Of a stretch of 64,000 nucleotides of DNA, positions 48,531 to 59,257 are shown in pieces. The stretch is from Cinnamomum chago (lineage: Eukaryota > Streptophyta > Magnoliopsida > Laurales > Lauraceae), in contig CP142455.1 in assembly GCA_038049695.1 (NCBI GenBank), positions 25,457,501-25,521,500 of the forward strand. Reading direction: 5' to 3'. The notes under the pieces are model-generated. The model worked only from the letters and a program-made list of their open reading frames with translations, had not been told where the DNA came from and made no database searches. The position numbers and the translations under genes were made by a program. Within the stretch, counting starts at the first letter, position 1. Every line of letters starts with the position of its first letter.

Positions 48531-48828
48531 TGTAACGAATAAGCCAGAGGAAATATCACTCATAAAACAAGACTGAATAGAATTATATTCGATGATCTCC
48601 TTGAGGATTCACCATTGTAATTTATAGATCAGAGATGCCCAATTTGGGCTACAATTACAATCAATCAAATCTCCTATTTTAATATGTATTGCTGTACAAG
48701 TCTGACTAGTATCAATCAATCAAATCTCCTATTTTAGTATGTATTGCTGTACAAGTTTATAACATAATGGGCTTTGCAGATGGGTCATGGATGGGCCAAA
48801 CTTATATTATAATGGGCTTGCGTTAACA
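48531..48828 (-). repeat. 5' LTR of the copia element
   Basis: 298 bp, one difference from the 3' LTR seen by eye, followed by the duplicated target CTAAA. Confidence 0.95.
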
Positions 48829-50760
48829 CTAAAGTATTAATTAGAATGGAAACAATAGAAACTAAGTTTGGAAAAGTAGGCAAGAGGAGGAAGTGGGGTG
48901 CGGAAGAGCACGATTCCACTGCTTGGTCAAAGAGATCGATCTTTTTTAACTTGTCCTATTGGAAGGTGCGTGCGTTGTTTAAAGTATTGTTGTATACTAG
49001 AATCGCATAATAACACAAATAGATTTGCCATAATCTTGATGTCATGCATGTGGAAAAGAACATGGTAGAAAACTTAATTGGCACAATCATGAACACAAAG
49101 GATTAAGTCCAAAGATGGTCTTGAAGCCCGCCAAGACCTGAAGGTTATGCAGATTAAGAGAAAATTGTGGCCAGTAGAAGTAAATGGCAAGTTGACATAT
49201 CCTAAAGCTCCTTACAACCTGTGTCGATTAGAGAGAGAATTGATCTGTAAAACCTTATACAATTTGAATGTTCCTATTGGGTACAATGGATATTGGAAGC
49301 ATAAAGTGAACTTGGAAGACCATCAATTCAAAAATCTTAAATCTCATGATTACCACATTCTAATGCAACAACTACTACCGGTGTTGTTGATGCATGCATT
49401 TTAGTCACACAAGTCATTACGTCTTGCTATTCGACAATTATCAATATTTTTCAATGTCTTGTGTTTGAAGACTATCACATGTGCTGAATTGAGCAAGATG
49501 AAAGAAAGCATTGTGGAAATAATGTGTGTTTAAGAAGTACTTTCCTCCATTTTTCGTCTCTATGACATGCCTTGTTCTGCACCTGGCGGAGGGGGCACAA
49601 ATTTGTGGACCTATTAGATATCATTGGATGTATCCATTCGAGTGGTAAATATAATAATTTATTTTTTTGTTTTTATATTAATTAATAGGTTTCAAGACTT
49701 AATTTATGACATTGTTGAATCATATGTATCCAGAGGGTTGTATTACAAAGTGCTCTCTTATGCCATGAATTACATGTCTGATGGTACAAAAGGTGATGAT
49801 GGTGGTTGTCCATATCCTGTTGATAAAAAGGGGAAGGTCTACAATCTTAACCATGTGCTGTACCAGCAAGCATGCAAATAGGTATTGCACATGTTTCCTG
49901 AGAATGCTGAGTGAGAAAAGTATGAAAAATCTTAGACTTTATATTTTTTGTGTAGGCCATTTATTTATTGTATTGCCTATTGACAGTGTATCTTCATCTA
50001 CTGGAATTACAATAGATACAAACTGGGTTTCATATCTTACACTTAAAATCGGAGAGTTGCTATACAAACAGAGAAGGTGATTGATTACATTTCTTGGCTT
50101 AGAAAATGAAGAAAGCAGTGTTCTGAAAAGGTGCACCAATTAGAAAATGAAGAAAACAGTGTTCTGAAAAGGCTTGCTGATGGACCTAATTTTGAAGCCA
50201 TTTCATGTATTGCATACGCATTAAATGGTTATATGTGTTTTGCATGGCGGATGCAGAAATGAACAAAACGACATAGAATAGTGGGGTTTCCATGAATGTT
50301 GTAACTAGTTTCAGAGCAAGTGCTAGATAGAGACAAGAACCTTGTATCTAAGGAGGTCACTTACTATGGCATTGTGAAACAAATTCTAAAGATGGATTAT
50401 TATGACTTCAAAGTATTCAATTGTGTTTGGGTGCGTATAGAAGATGCAAATGGTCTCATAGTTGATTCAGAAACGAACTTGGTATATGTTAATCTGAGGA
50501 GGTTAATGAGAAATACAAAAGAAGTGGATGGACCATTTATTCTTGCCTCACAAGCAACTCAAGTGTTCTATTGCAAAGATCAAAGTCGCCCTACTGATAA
50601 GTGGCATGTTGTGTTAAATGTTCCAAAAAGATTGAACAGATATTTGGACTGTTATGAAGATCCATTAGTCTTTGCGGCAAGGATGAATGAAAACGATCAA
50701 TCGATAGCATTACAAGATGATATCTCAGACGATGATATCATTGGTGATGCTGAATATTAG
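48829..50760 (+). pseudogene. CACTA TNP2-type transposase, 3' part with DUF4216-like domain
   Basis: Directly after the copia the transposase resumes: METIETKFGKVGKRRKWGAE, WSKRSIFFNLSYWK, MHVEKNMVENLIGTIMNTK, YPKAPYNL-like text, LKSHDYHILMQQLLPVLL and IRQLSIFFNVLCLKTITCAEL, with several stops. The last open stretch, 50320-50760 (146 codons), reads VTYYGIVKQILKMDYYDFKV, FNCVWVRIED, LVYVNLRRLM, PFILASQATQVFYCKD and KWHVVLNVPKR. This is the C-terminal domain known as DUF4216 in CACTA transposases. Frame changes rule out function. Confidence 0.88.
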
Positions 50761-50936
50761 CCTTGGAGTTGCAGGTGACCATGTCATATCAACAATTTTT
50801 ATTTTTATTTTAATTTTCATGTATTATTCATACAGCCCATATCATTTATTATTCATGTTGTAGGTCTTTCATTTTTTTACATGCCTTCTATTTACATGCA
50901 TAACATTAAACTTTAATATTTGTGGTTACGGGAAAT

Positions 50937-52870
50937 ATGTCACATGGAGCTTACTCTTCGGCATCCGCATCTATGACTCCAGGACATAGTTCCGGTGGGA
51001 GTTCGTATTGTTTATTTTCGTGCATCTTTACTTAATTAATATTTCTCATTATAGTTTTCCTAAAACAAGCATATTTGCAACAGGCTTTCTTCGCCCTGTC
51101 AGTTTTAGCGATAGTGGCCAACCAATAGGACCTAATTCAACAATGCTGTTCTCATATATGGGGGCAGGTAACAAGGACAAATGTCCCACCCAACTATGCT
51201 AGCTGGAAAAAAGTGCCGGAAGCATTGTTGGAGCAAGTTTGGCATGCCATTAGCGTGAGTACTTAGCAATTGTTGCTTTTGATCATAAATAATAATTTGA
51301 TTTGGTACATGATATAATTAGCGCTTCTGGGGTGAAGGGTAGGTTGCTAGGTCCAAGTTAAAGTGCCCTCACACTACTGGAAGAAAGGGACAGTTTAGGG
51401 TGGCAGATGAATTGGTAAGTGTAATTTTTAAATCATCTTTCATTTGTGCATGATTTTTATAAATAATTTAACCCAATTGTTTTCAGCGAAAAATCTGGGC
51501 GAGGAGATCAGTTGCACAGACCTGTTTTATAGAAACTCATACCAAGAAGGATGGAACATCTTCAAGCCCACAAGTGGTGAGAACTTTTTTTTATTCAAAT
51601 GCTTTTTATAACATGCAATATGTTGTAAAAAAAAAAAAAAAATTTATTCTGGAACTAAATTTAGACCTTTGAGAATCTAAGTAGACCCATTTCTGGCATG
51701 AATTTGGCCCATTAATAACCCTATTTGGTTGGTATGATATGTCCCACTGTGGATCGGATGCTACAAAACAGTGTCATAAAGGCAGATTATAACCATCTGT
51801 AATTTATCTGTACTATCATATATCATCTGTACTAACATGTACCAATCATAAAGTTAAAAAAAAAAGAAAAAAGAAAAAAAAAAACTAGAATATATGAATA
51901 GATAATACAAAAATAATATTAAATTGTCTAGAAAGGGAGCTTCATATCTGTCTGTCTAATGTAACCATATGAAAACCCACTACCCAAAGCTCATCAATAT
52001 GTCCCTCCTATCATCAGCCAAGAACTACCATGTGAAGAATAAACATATGGCTTGATTGAAAACCAAGTGGCCAAAAACCAAGTAGCCAACCGGGTCACAT
52101 CTGTCTTGTTGATCAAATCACTACAAGAAAAGTGACTTTTAGTTACACTTAAACAGCGGCAGTTTAAATTTTCCGTCGCTAAAAAGGTTGATCAAATACT
52201 TCGCACCACCAAGAGTTGGTGGAGGAGGTTGATACCATGATGATAATTTTTTTATGGGTATGGATGTCTTCAAGTGTTATATTCATTTTATCATTTCATG
52301 TATGAAGTTGGAGGGGCAACGGGGTGTTTATATGAAGTGTTTTTTATGTATAGGTATCCAACAATTTGTAAATAAATAAATAAATGTCATAATAATTAGG
52401 GGAGGCTCTGTCGAAATTTTTATAAAATCTTGTGAATTGAATTTTTCTTATGCTTGTTATTTAGCATTCATTTTGTAGGATGCTATTAAAACACTTCATA
52501 TGGCAAAATAGATCCCAGGCACAAAATGATCTAGATAATGACCTGGTTGCAAATGTTTCATTTATTTAGTTTTCTTGTTGATCATAAAGTCTTACAGGTG
52601 CCAGTTTTGTATTTTTCCAAGTATTGATAATTTATTTTATTTTTGCTTAGATCATCGGTCGTGATTCTCAAGGACGTGTTCGCAACTTAAGCATGGGTGT
52701 TTCTAAGACCAGTCTCCGTCATTCTACTCCTTATATGAGAGTCCTGGCAGAAGAGTGATCATCTGATGAAAAGCCGAAGACTAAGATGACCCAGTTGGAG
52801 GAGACTGGTGGCCTAGGGAAGGAATTGGACAAAGCTCAAACAAACACTTTCCCAATGTGGGACGCGGATG
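50937..52870 (+). pseudogene. CACTA TNPA/Ptta-like second gene
   Basis: A candidate first exon starts MSHGAYSSASASMTPGHSS at 50937. Later segments match plant En/Spm TNPA-type proteins: RPVSFSDSGQPIGPNSTMLF, NYASWKKVPEALLEQVWHAI, GRKGQFRVADELRKIW, FIETHTKKDGTSSSPQV, and at 52650-52760 IIGRDSQGRVRNLSMGVSKT. The segments are separated by intron-like AT-rich DNA, and the gene is interrupted by the CACTA terminus at 52119. TNPA-type proteins bind the subterminal repeats and help excision. Splice sites were not resolved one by one; a TGA follows VLAEE at about 52758. Confidence 0.72.
52119..52186 (+). mobile_element. Isolated 68-bp CACTA terminus between direct repeats
   Basis: The segment begins CACTACAAGAAAAGTGAC, a classic CACTA terminal repeat, and includes the subterminal-like CCGTCGCTAAAA. 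It is flanked by the 11-bp direct repeat GTTGATCAAAT (52108-52118 and 52187-52197). No matching right terminus was found. Confidence 0.7.
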
Positions 52871-53546
52871 CTGTCACCCACCCATCGTGGGAGTTCTTCT
52901 CAGGTACAATGGTTATTTTCCATAGATGTTAGCGTCCTAAGATTAAATAAATATTTGAGTTTATGAAATACCAACACATCTGTGTTCCTAATAATGTTGT
53001 AGGCTCAAAATAATTTCCCGCATCAAGCTGCACGGATGGACCACTTAAGTGCACAGAGAATGACTTGGTTGATGCATTTAATGTTGAAGGACGTTTGACA
53101 GGAACGACTCGGTTGATGCATTTAACTTTCATTTGTGTTGCTTATGGGACAGTGATCGATTCATCACTTGAGTATCCAGGATGCTATAGAATTGCCGTGG
53201 ATGAGGTCCTCGATGATACCATGAATTTACTTAGCGAGGCTATAACTTTTTGAAGATCTCACGTTGGGTGATATAATTGATTGGCCCATGTTTTAGACTT
53301 TGGATTAGTTTCATTTCACCTTGTTGCACTTATAGCTTTAGTTTTGTCAAATGACTTCATTTTAAGCATTCTTGGTTGGGTCTGTTGGATTTAATTTTAA
53401 CTGTAGTGAGCTCAATTACTCTAATAGATGATTGTTGTTATTTAATGGATGGATGGTTGTTGTCTAATGTATGGATGAATACTGGTATATAATGGGTGGA
53501 TGGTTGTTTAATTACCTTTATTGGATGGATAATTATATGAATTCTA

Positions 53547-53554
<8 letters not shown>

Positions 53555-53590
<36 letters not shown>
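53555..53590. repeat. Poly(A) tract of about 36 bases
   Basis: Uninterrupted A run in the 3' part of the CACTA region; no retroposon body was identified to its left. Confidence 0.8.
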
Positions 53591-53591
<1 letters not shown>

Positions 53592-53900
53592 ACGACGCCT
53601 CCATATGCTTAATAAAACGACAGCTCCTCACTTGATAATTTGAGGGGCAAAAAACATTTTTTTTTTGAATTAATAATTAATAAGAAAACCACGTTTTAAA
53701 TAAAAATAAAGTGACAGGTGTAGAAACTTGGTATAACGACAGCTACTATCACTTGTTTATGGAGACACATCACCAACAACTTCGACGCATTTATAAACCT
53801 CTGCGTAAACGACGGTTTTGACAGTTTTTTCCCAAATAAACAAGAGCACGGGGGTGGGGATTGATGTATGGCATTAGGAGGCCCCGTGTGTTTGGGTATC

Positions 53901-54663
53901 CCACATCAACTTCATAATATTTACATATTATATAAAAAAGAACTTTTAATGATTAGAAAAATAAAACAAAATCATATGTGGCATCAATAAAAAAGGAGTA
54001 AGTCATTGGCCGTACCTTCCCAAACCGTTGATGCATATGGAGCTCAAGCCACATATATGAGACCCAAGTAGATTTATGAAATTTTATTAATGAATTAAAT
54101 ATCATTAGTTTATAATTTTATTTAAGAAATTGTAATTAGAATAGATTTCTAGTTTAATAAGCTTCCTAGTTTAGTTAGGTTTTTTAGCCCCTAAGTTAGG
54201 TTTTTTAATAATCCGTGAATCATGTCATGTTCATCTAAAATCTGAAAATGGTCCACAACCTGTGAAGATCCCAACAAGCGAAGAGGTTGTTCAAGCTTCA
54301 GCCAAGAAATGGGAACAGGGCCCGAACCTTCTTTTAATCTTATTGTTTGGAAAAATGGACAAAAATTATGGAAATCATGCTTACTAATCATGGCTTTAGG
54401 AGGCCCAACGAATAGGGCCTTAACATGACCTGCGCAGGTGCTCTAGCGCACTGCGAGCATAATCTTTGTGGTTCGGCCCAAGTCGTGTGCTAGCGCTTGT
54501 GGCCTTCCGTCACCCCATCTAGTGCAGTTGCTCTGTTAATACGCGAGCGTTATTCCACCCATGTGCGGGCGACCTTGGTTGGGCGTGCGTTCTATACGAG
54601 TCAAGATCCTCTATCGAGCTGATATACGGAGCGGTAGAGGCGCTTTACCTTTCACCAATAGAT
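53901..54663. other. Intergenic DNA, no gene recognised
   Basis: The stretch at 54120-54230 has repeated TAGTTTAGTTAGGTTTTTTAG-like words. The GC-richer stretch at 54400-54640 has LTR-like composition, but no ends or target duplication were found. Confidence 0.4.
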
Positions 54664-55411
54664 GGCCCCTTTGTTTATCAGAATTTCAAGAATTCATATT
54701 TGGGAGAATTTCAAATTCTCCAAAAGCTATTTCTTTTAGGTGGAATCTCAAATCCCTCTTTTTGACGGAGGAATTGAAATTCCAACAAATGATATAGAGA
54801 GTGGAATCTCAAGAATTCAAAAAGATCTTTGGGCCAATTTCTTTATCAGAATTATAAGAATTCATGTATAGAAGAATTCCAAATTCTCCATAAGTTGTCC
54901 CCTTATGTAGAATTCTAAATCCCTCTTTTTTATAGAGGATCTGAAATTCAAACAAATGGTATAGAAAGTGAAATTTCAAGAATTCCAAAAAGTCTTTTTG
55001 AGTGGTTAGAATTTGAAACTCTAATGAAAGAAACACGACATTTTAAATGATAGGAATAAGATGCCGCAACATGTCCATAAAACTTCAACCTCCCCAATTC
55101 TAGTCATAAATTCTGGTAAAGAAAACAAGTTTTTAGGGCCCATTTCTTTATTAAAATTTCAAGAATTTATGTCTAGGAGAATTTTAAATTCTTAAAAAGT
55201 TATCTCCTTAGGTGGAATTTCAAATCCCTTTTTTTAATGAAAAATTTAAAATTCTAACAAGAGAGTAAAATTTTAAGAACTTAAAAAGAAGTACTTTTGC
55301 TAATAAAAGAAACATAACAATTTATAGGCAGGAACAAAATATCATATCATGCCATGCCATATCATGTGAAAAAAAAATATATTAGCCAAAAATTCCGGTA
55401 AAGAAATTGGC
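54664..55411. repeat. Cluster of three related MITE copies
   Basis: Three copies start at about 54664, 54831 and 55136 with GGGCC-AATTTCTTTATCAGAAT-like ends. Copies two and three close with AATTCTGGTAAAGAAA and AATTCCGGTAAAGAAATTGG, inverted repeats of the start. Copies are roughly 280-295 bp; the first is cut short by the second. Interiors share GGTGGAATYTCAAATCCCT and ACAAATGRTATAGARAGTG. No coding capacity. Confidence 0.75.
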
Positions 55412-55729
55412 GGTGTCGAACGATGGCTTTTGTGAAAACGGAAGTGGATCCGGACTCTCCGGTTTTTTACGGACTAGATTCGATACTAGATCTTGTAAAG
55501 ATCTCTACTTAGGTCAAGTGACGTTTTATACAGTAGTTAGGAGTTGCTGCAGCCTCTGCCACCTCCCCTGCGAACCCTAATCCATCCATCCGGTCTCTTC
55601 TCTTCTCTTCTCAATCTTTTTTATGATCTTTCTTGTTCCATTCATCCCTTCTCTTCTCTTTCTGGTAGCTGATTTCTAATTTCTGTATTAGTACTACTTG
55701 TTTTTTTATTCCAATCTGTGTTTACCATT

Positions 55730-57061
55730 ATGGTCGACTGGCTCGATCTTCCTCAAGTTCTGTTAGAGAGAATTGCTTGTCTTTGCATTATTTCCGATCC
55801 TCGAATCTCACCTGATTTCATTCGAATGATGTCTGTCTGCAAATCATGGCGGTGGATTTTGAAGTATGAGATGCCTCGTGAACTTCCATGGCTGATGATG
55901 CTTCCTAACCGCAGCAGCAACATAGAAGAAGTGGAAAATCCTCCTCTGGACGGGGGTGCTCGCCTTTTCTGTAGTCCTTCCAATCAGAAGATCCACACGA
56001 TCTCTCTTCCAGAGATTCGTGGCAAGCGCTGCTGTGGGTCTTCCCAGAATGGGTGGCTGATGATTGTGGGTGACAAGAAGGATATCTTTCTCTTTCATCC
56101 CTGGTCTAGAAAAAAAATCGACCTCCCTCATCTGTCCGCCATCAAACGTCGGAACCATGAAGATCCAATCTCTTCCCGTGACGTCTACGTACACAAGGCT
56201 GCCCTGTCAGACGATTTAAAGATTGTGGTGATCGCCTACCTATATAGATTTATGTCCTTTTGGAGAATGGGAGATGTCGCCTATACTGTCATCACAGCGG
56301 ATGCGGGGATAAGAGAACAGATCGAAGATGTAATTTATCACAAGGGACAGTTTTACGCCCTCGATGATGACGGATCCGTCTTCCTTATTCACATTGAGGA
56401 AGGCTTCCGTCCCTCTGCCTGTGCAAAAAAACTGACTGTATCTTTGGTTGAACATCTTGTTCCCAATCCGCGCTTTGCATTTTTGGTACCAGACATACTG
56501 ACCGATAGCTTGTTTGTGATTACTAGAGATATGATTACTAGATTCGATTTCGACGGTCCCCGCGTAACGCTCCGTTTTGACATTTTCAGGGTCCCTTTAG
56601 AAAAGGAAAAGGGGTCACATCGCAAAAGATTGAAAATGCCTACCAAGGTGGAAAGCTTGGGTGATCAGGCCCTGTTTTTGGGTTATACTTCTTCCATAAT
56701 TGTGAGGGCTAGCCAATTCTCGGGCTGCAAAGGAAATCACATATATTTCGCAGTCGCAGACAATAGGATGGAAAAATATTACTTAAGTGGATATGGATGC
56801 CCTGATTCAGGTGTTTTTAGTCTCGAGGGTGCGACTTTTGAAGAACTTAATACTAATCGATATCATCGTTCCCTGTCGAAGTCACTCCCTTTATGGATTG
56901 CAACCCCTCCATATTCATCTCAGATAGATTCCCCTCCATGTTCATCTCAGATAGATTTTGGAGGATTTTGGAGGAAAGAAACTACCCCTCCATATTCATC
57001 TCAGATAGATTTTGGAGGAAAGAAGCTATGCCTTGAAGAACCGCATGATGTTTCCACTTAG
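55730..57061 (+). CDS. F-box protein with DUF295/KIB-type C-terminus (intact)
   Basis: An intronless 443-codon gene starting at the ATG at 55730; the four codons upstream in frame begin with GTG, not ATG. The F-box (residues about 2-45) reads VDWLDLPQVLLERIACL and CKSWRWILK, and should bind an ASK/SKP1 subunit of an SCF ubiquitin ligase. The middle part (KRCCGSSQNGWLMIVGD, FLFHPWSRKKIDLPHL, EDVIYHKGQFYALDDDG) and the C-terminal part (LVPDILTDSLFVITRD, FDIFRVPLEKEK, GNHIYFAVADN, CPDSGVFSLEGATFEEL) fit the beta-propeller-like DUF295/KIB region. The last 50 residues contain a threefold PPYSSQIDFGG-type repeat. The substrate is unknown. Its paralogue at 25116/35449 is split by a retrotransposon, so this may be the only working copy here. 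Confidence 0.92.
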   Translation: MVDWLDLPQVLLERIACLCIISDPRISPDFIRMMSVCKSWRWILKYEMPRELPWLMMLPNRSSNIEEVENPPLDGGARLFCSPSNQKIHTISLPEIRGKRCCGSSQNGWLMIVGDKKDIFLFHPWSRKKIDLPHLSAIKRRNHEDPISSRDVYVHKAALSDDLKIVVIAYLYRFMSFWRMGDVAYTVITADAGIREQIEDVIYHKGQFYALDDDGSVFLIHIEEGFRPSACAKKLTVSLVEHLVPNPRFAFLVPDILTDSLFVITRDMITRFDFDGPRVTLRFDIFRVPLEKEKGSHRKRLKMPTKVESLGDQALFLGYTSSIIVRASQFSGCKGNHIYFAVADNRMEKYYLSGYGCPDSGVFSLEGATFEELNTNRYHRSLSKSLPLWIATPPYSSQIDSPPCSSQIDFGGFWRKETTPPYSSQIDFGGKKLCLEEPHDVST

Positions 57062-57892
57062 CCATCTTTATTTATAAATAGATTAGATGGCGGGTCTGCA
57101 AAAGGCCAGCAATTCTTAAGGAGTCTAATGTGTTAATATCAGAGTGAGGACAGACAAATGATGTTTTCCAACTTTTATTTTTATCATCTCTCTGATTGTT
57201 TTTTGCTCGCAATGTTATTTCAGTAATCATTTCACCTTTGTGGTATTATGGTTGGCATGCCTGACGCTTCTTGGTAGTAGTTGTGATGAATTTGTTATTG
57301 TTTCAAACATTCATCTGAAGCTGGTTTATCACAGGTTCTTTATTATTATTATTTTACCGACTCATATGAAACTTTGTTACGTATAGGGCTTGGAGACATA
57401 GAACTCACAAAGCCACCCCTAGATGGATGGATAGGCTTAAAATGTATGATGCAGATATCCAGGTTCTGGAATTATTTCTAAAAAAAGATGAGATGCTGAT
57501 TGTTCTGTCAGATTTTTTGATGGATATTTGCAATCTTGGTGAGGTACAATTGTTGTGACTTTGATCTTTAATCTTGTTTTATATGCTTTCCTTTCAATGC
57601 ATAGCTTAATTGGTTATTTCTTGTCATTCTTCTAACATGTCTTCCTACCTCTTTTGTTGTTTTTTCTTGGGCTTTTTCATGCTTTATGATTTTAATTTTT
57701 CATTTCGGGCTTGGTTTAGTAGTGAATGATGTTGACAACTATGTATGCACAATAACTACATTTTATCAGTTCACAACCATGCACATGTCATTTCTACCAT
57801 TGTGACATCTTTTCCTTCTTTTTTTCTTTATAATTTCCCTTTTGTTTTTTGTTTCTTTTGTCAACATCATTATTAAGAACACAATATACATG
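57062..57892. other. 3' flank of the F-box gene
   Basis: The part from about 57560 matches the 3' flank of the disrupted F-box copy. At about 57390-57538 an open stretch reads AWRHRTHKATPRWMDRLKMY between a TATAG and a GTGAGG, which could be an exon or chance. No other gene is recognised. Confidence 0.45.
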
Positions 57893-58099
57893 TCACGGGC
57901 TATTTCCCAAGAAGATCCAGAAGATTTTCAACATTGTATTGGGCCCAGTAGGCAACCCAAGGTATTGAAACGGGTAGCCACCATGTCCTGCAATTGTTAG
58001 CCAAGGGTTGGATAAGCTCTTGAGAACACCCCATTCCCACCAACAACTCTCAGATAATTTTATCTTCAATCCTAAAGACATCTCTTTTTTTAGTTGCAA
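57893..58099 (-). pseudogene. LINE reverse transcriptase scrap
   Basis: The minus-strand frame reads LGLKIKLSESCWWEW and GGYPFQYLGLPTGPN. This matches the segment of plant LINE RTs that usually reads GLKINxxKS...FPxxYLGLPxG, just after the catalytic motif. Only about 60 residues remain. Confidence 0.7.
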
Positions 58100-58389
58100 C
58101 TCCCATTCTGTCGGACTACATACATAATTGTATCATTAAGTAATTGAAGGTTGACTTCTCCATCATGATCTACTGGAAAGCCCCCTTATGAGATCCTGAT
58201 CCTTATTCTCTAATTAAGGGTCAAATATTATCTAGCACTCGAATTAGTAGGTATAATCTCTAAAAGAAAGAGCAGGAGACTATTGGCCCTACTCTTTTAT
58301 AAAGTTGTAAAGGTTTTCCCAAGAATCGAATAACTATTTTCCTTCCTATACTGAGTGAAATTAAACTCTTTTAGCCTTGTATGAATGCT

Positions 58390-58807
58390 TCTAAGCAACT
58401 CCAGTTCATGAAGATTCCATTAGAATGGCTTCAAGATGTGCGAAGACACCACATCTATCCCACCTACATTGCTTTGATATTAAAGTGAGTTCCATTGGGC
58501 TTCGTCATTGTTTAATAATACTTCTCTCTATCCTTTGCACTTTGAAAAGGAACATTGTCTTGTGTCACTCGTCATCCTATTCAAAACACTGTTTCTTATC
58601 ATCACCTATTACCTGTTTTCGTACATTTGTTTTAAAACTGTCCTTTGAATGTATATCCAAACATGTATAGGAAACCTTGCTTCGCCTCACCCTAATTGGA
58701 GGGAGGTAATGTTTCATGAAATGAAGGCCCTTGAAAAGTATCATATAAGGGAGTTGACTACTCTTCTAGGAGGGAAACATACTACTGGGTGTAAGTGGGC
58801 ATTCACC
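58390..58807 (+). pseudogene. Ty1/copia pol fragment (integrase-RT linker)
   Basis: Shifting frames read HPIQNTVSYHHLLPVF, ASPHPNWREVMFHEMKALEK and RELTTLLGGKHTTGCKWAF. This is the linker and RT start found in copia pol (usually ...NWREAMxEEMxALxKNxTWEL...GCKWVF). It is cut at 58807-58810 by the MITE that follows. Confidence 0.82.
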
Positions 58808-58810
58808 TTA

Positions 58811-59254
58811 CCCTCCGTTTGGAAAGGGTGAAAAATGGGGGGGAGGAAAAAAAAGAAGGGAAAGTGGGGGGAAAATTTTTTTAGAGGGTGTTTGAGAAAA
58901 GTGGTAGGAAAAATGGGGGGGGGGGGAAATGGGTGAAAAAATCTTCCCCCCAAAACAGGGGGGAAAATGGGGGGAAAGGAGGGGAAAAGTTGAAAAATTA
59001 CAAAACTGCCTTTTGTCTATAAAATATAATTTTGAAGTTTTTATAAAAGTAAGGACAAAATGGTAATTTTCTCTCAATCTCACAAACAAACAAAATCCTA
59101 TTTTTTTCACTTTTCTTCCCCCTATTTTTTGACTTCCCAAGCAAGAGGAGGGAAAATTATAAACATAGGTTAAAGTACCTCCCCTCTCCTTCATTTTCCT
59201 TCCCCCTCAAATTTTCCCTCTCCTCCCCTCCCTTCCCTACTTCCCAAACATAGG
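58811..59254. mobile_element. Purine/pyrimidine-biased MITE with TTA target duplication
   Basis: The left end CCCTCCGTTTGGAAAG and right end CTTCCCAAACATAGG are imperfect inverted repeats. TTA occurs on both sides (58808-58810, 59255-59257). The left half is rich in GGGGGGAAA, the right half in TTTCCCCCTC, so the element can fold back on itself. A phrase AAACATAGGTTAAAGTAC occurs twice (about 59161 and 59246). PIF/Harbinger-like by target site; no coding capacity. Confidence 0.72.
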
Positions 59255-59257
59255 TTA

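Larger units (their letters stand above)
43455..48828 (-). mobile_element. Nearly intact Ty1/copia LTR retrotransposon
   Basis: 298-bp LTRs (TGTAACGAATAAGCC ... GGGCTTGCGTTAACA on the plus strand) bound a 5374-bp element on the minus strand. A perfect CTAAA target duplication lies at 43450-43454 and 48829-48833. One LTR mismatch was seen (43608 G versus 48684 A, approximate positions), so it is young. It has a primer-binding site abutting the 5' LTR, a polypurine tract, and a gag-pol frame broken only by one TGA. It inserted into the CACTA transposase gene. Confidence 0.97.
40261..53900 (+). mobile_element. Decayed CACTA (En/Spm) transposon, interrupted by a copia element
   Basis: The region carries, in order, a leader with candidate introns (for example an exon with MQGERQRTRSPSERE at 41460), a TNP2-type transposase gene, a DUF4216-type C-terminal domain, and a second gene like TNPA/Ptta. 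This two-gene layout is standard for plant CACTA elements. The copia element at 43455-48828 splits the transposase. Near 53600-53850, CGACAG and ACGACGG words recur as in CACTA subterminal DNA. Neither outer CACTA terminus was located with confidence, so the limits given are approximate. Confidence 0.75.

Noticed and set aside
55718-55729. Upstream extension of the intact F-box frame beginning GTG
   Set aside because: Non-ATG codon; the ATG at 55730 fits the family start.
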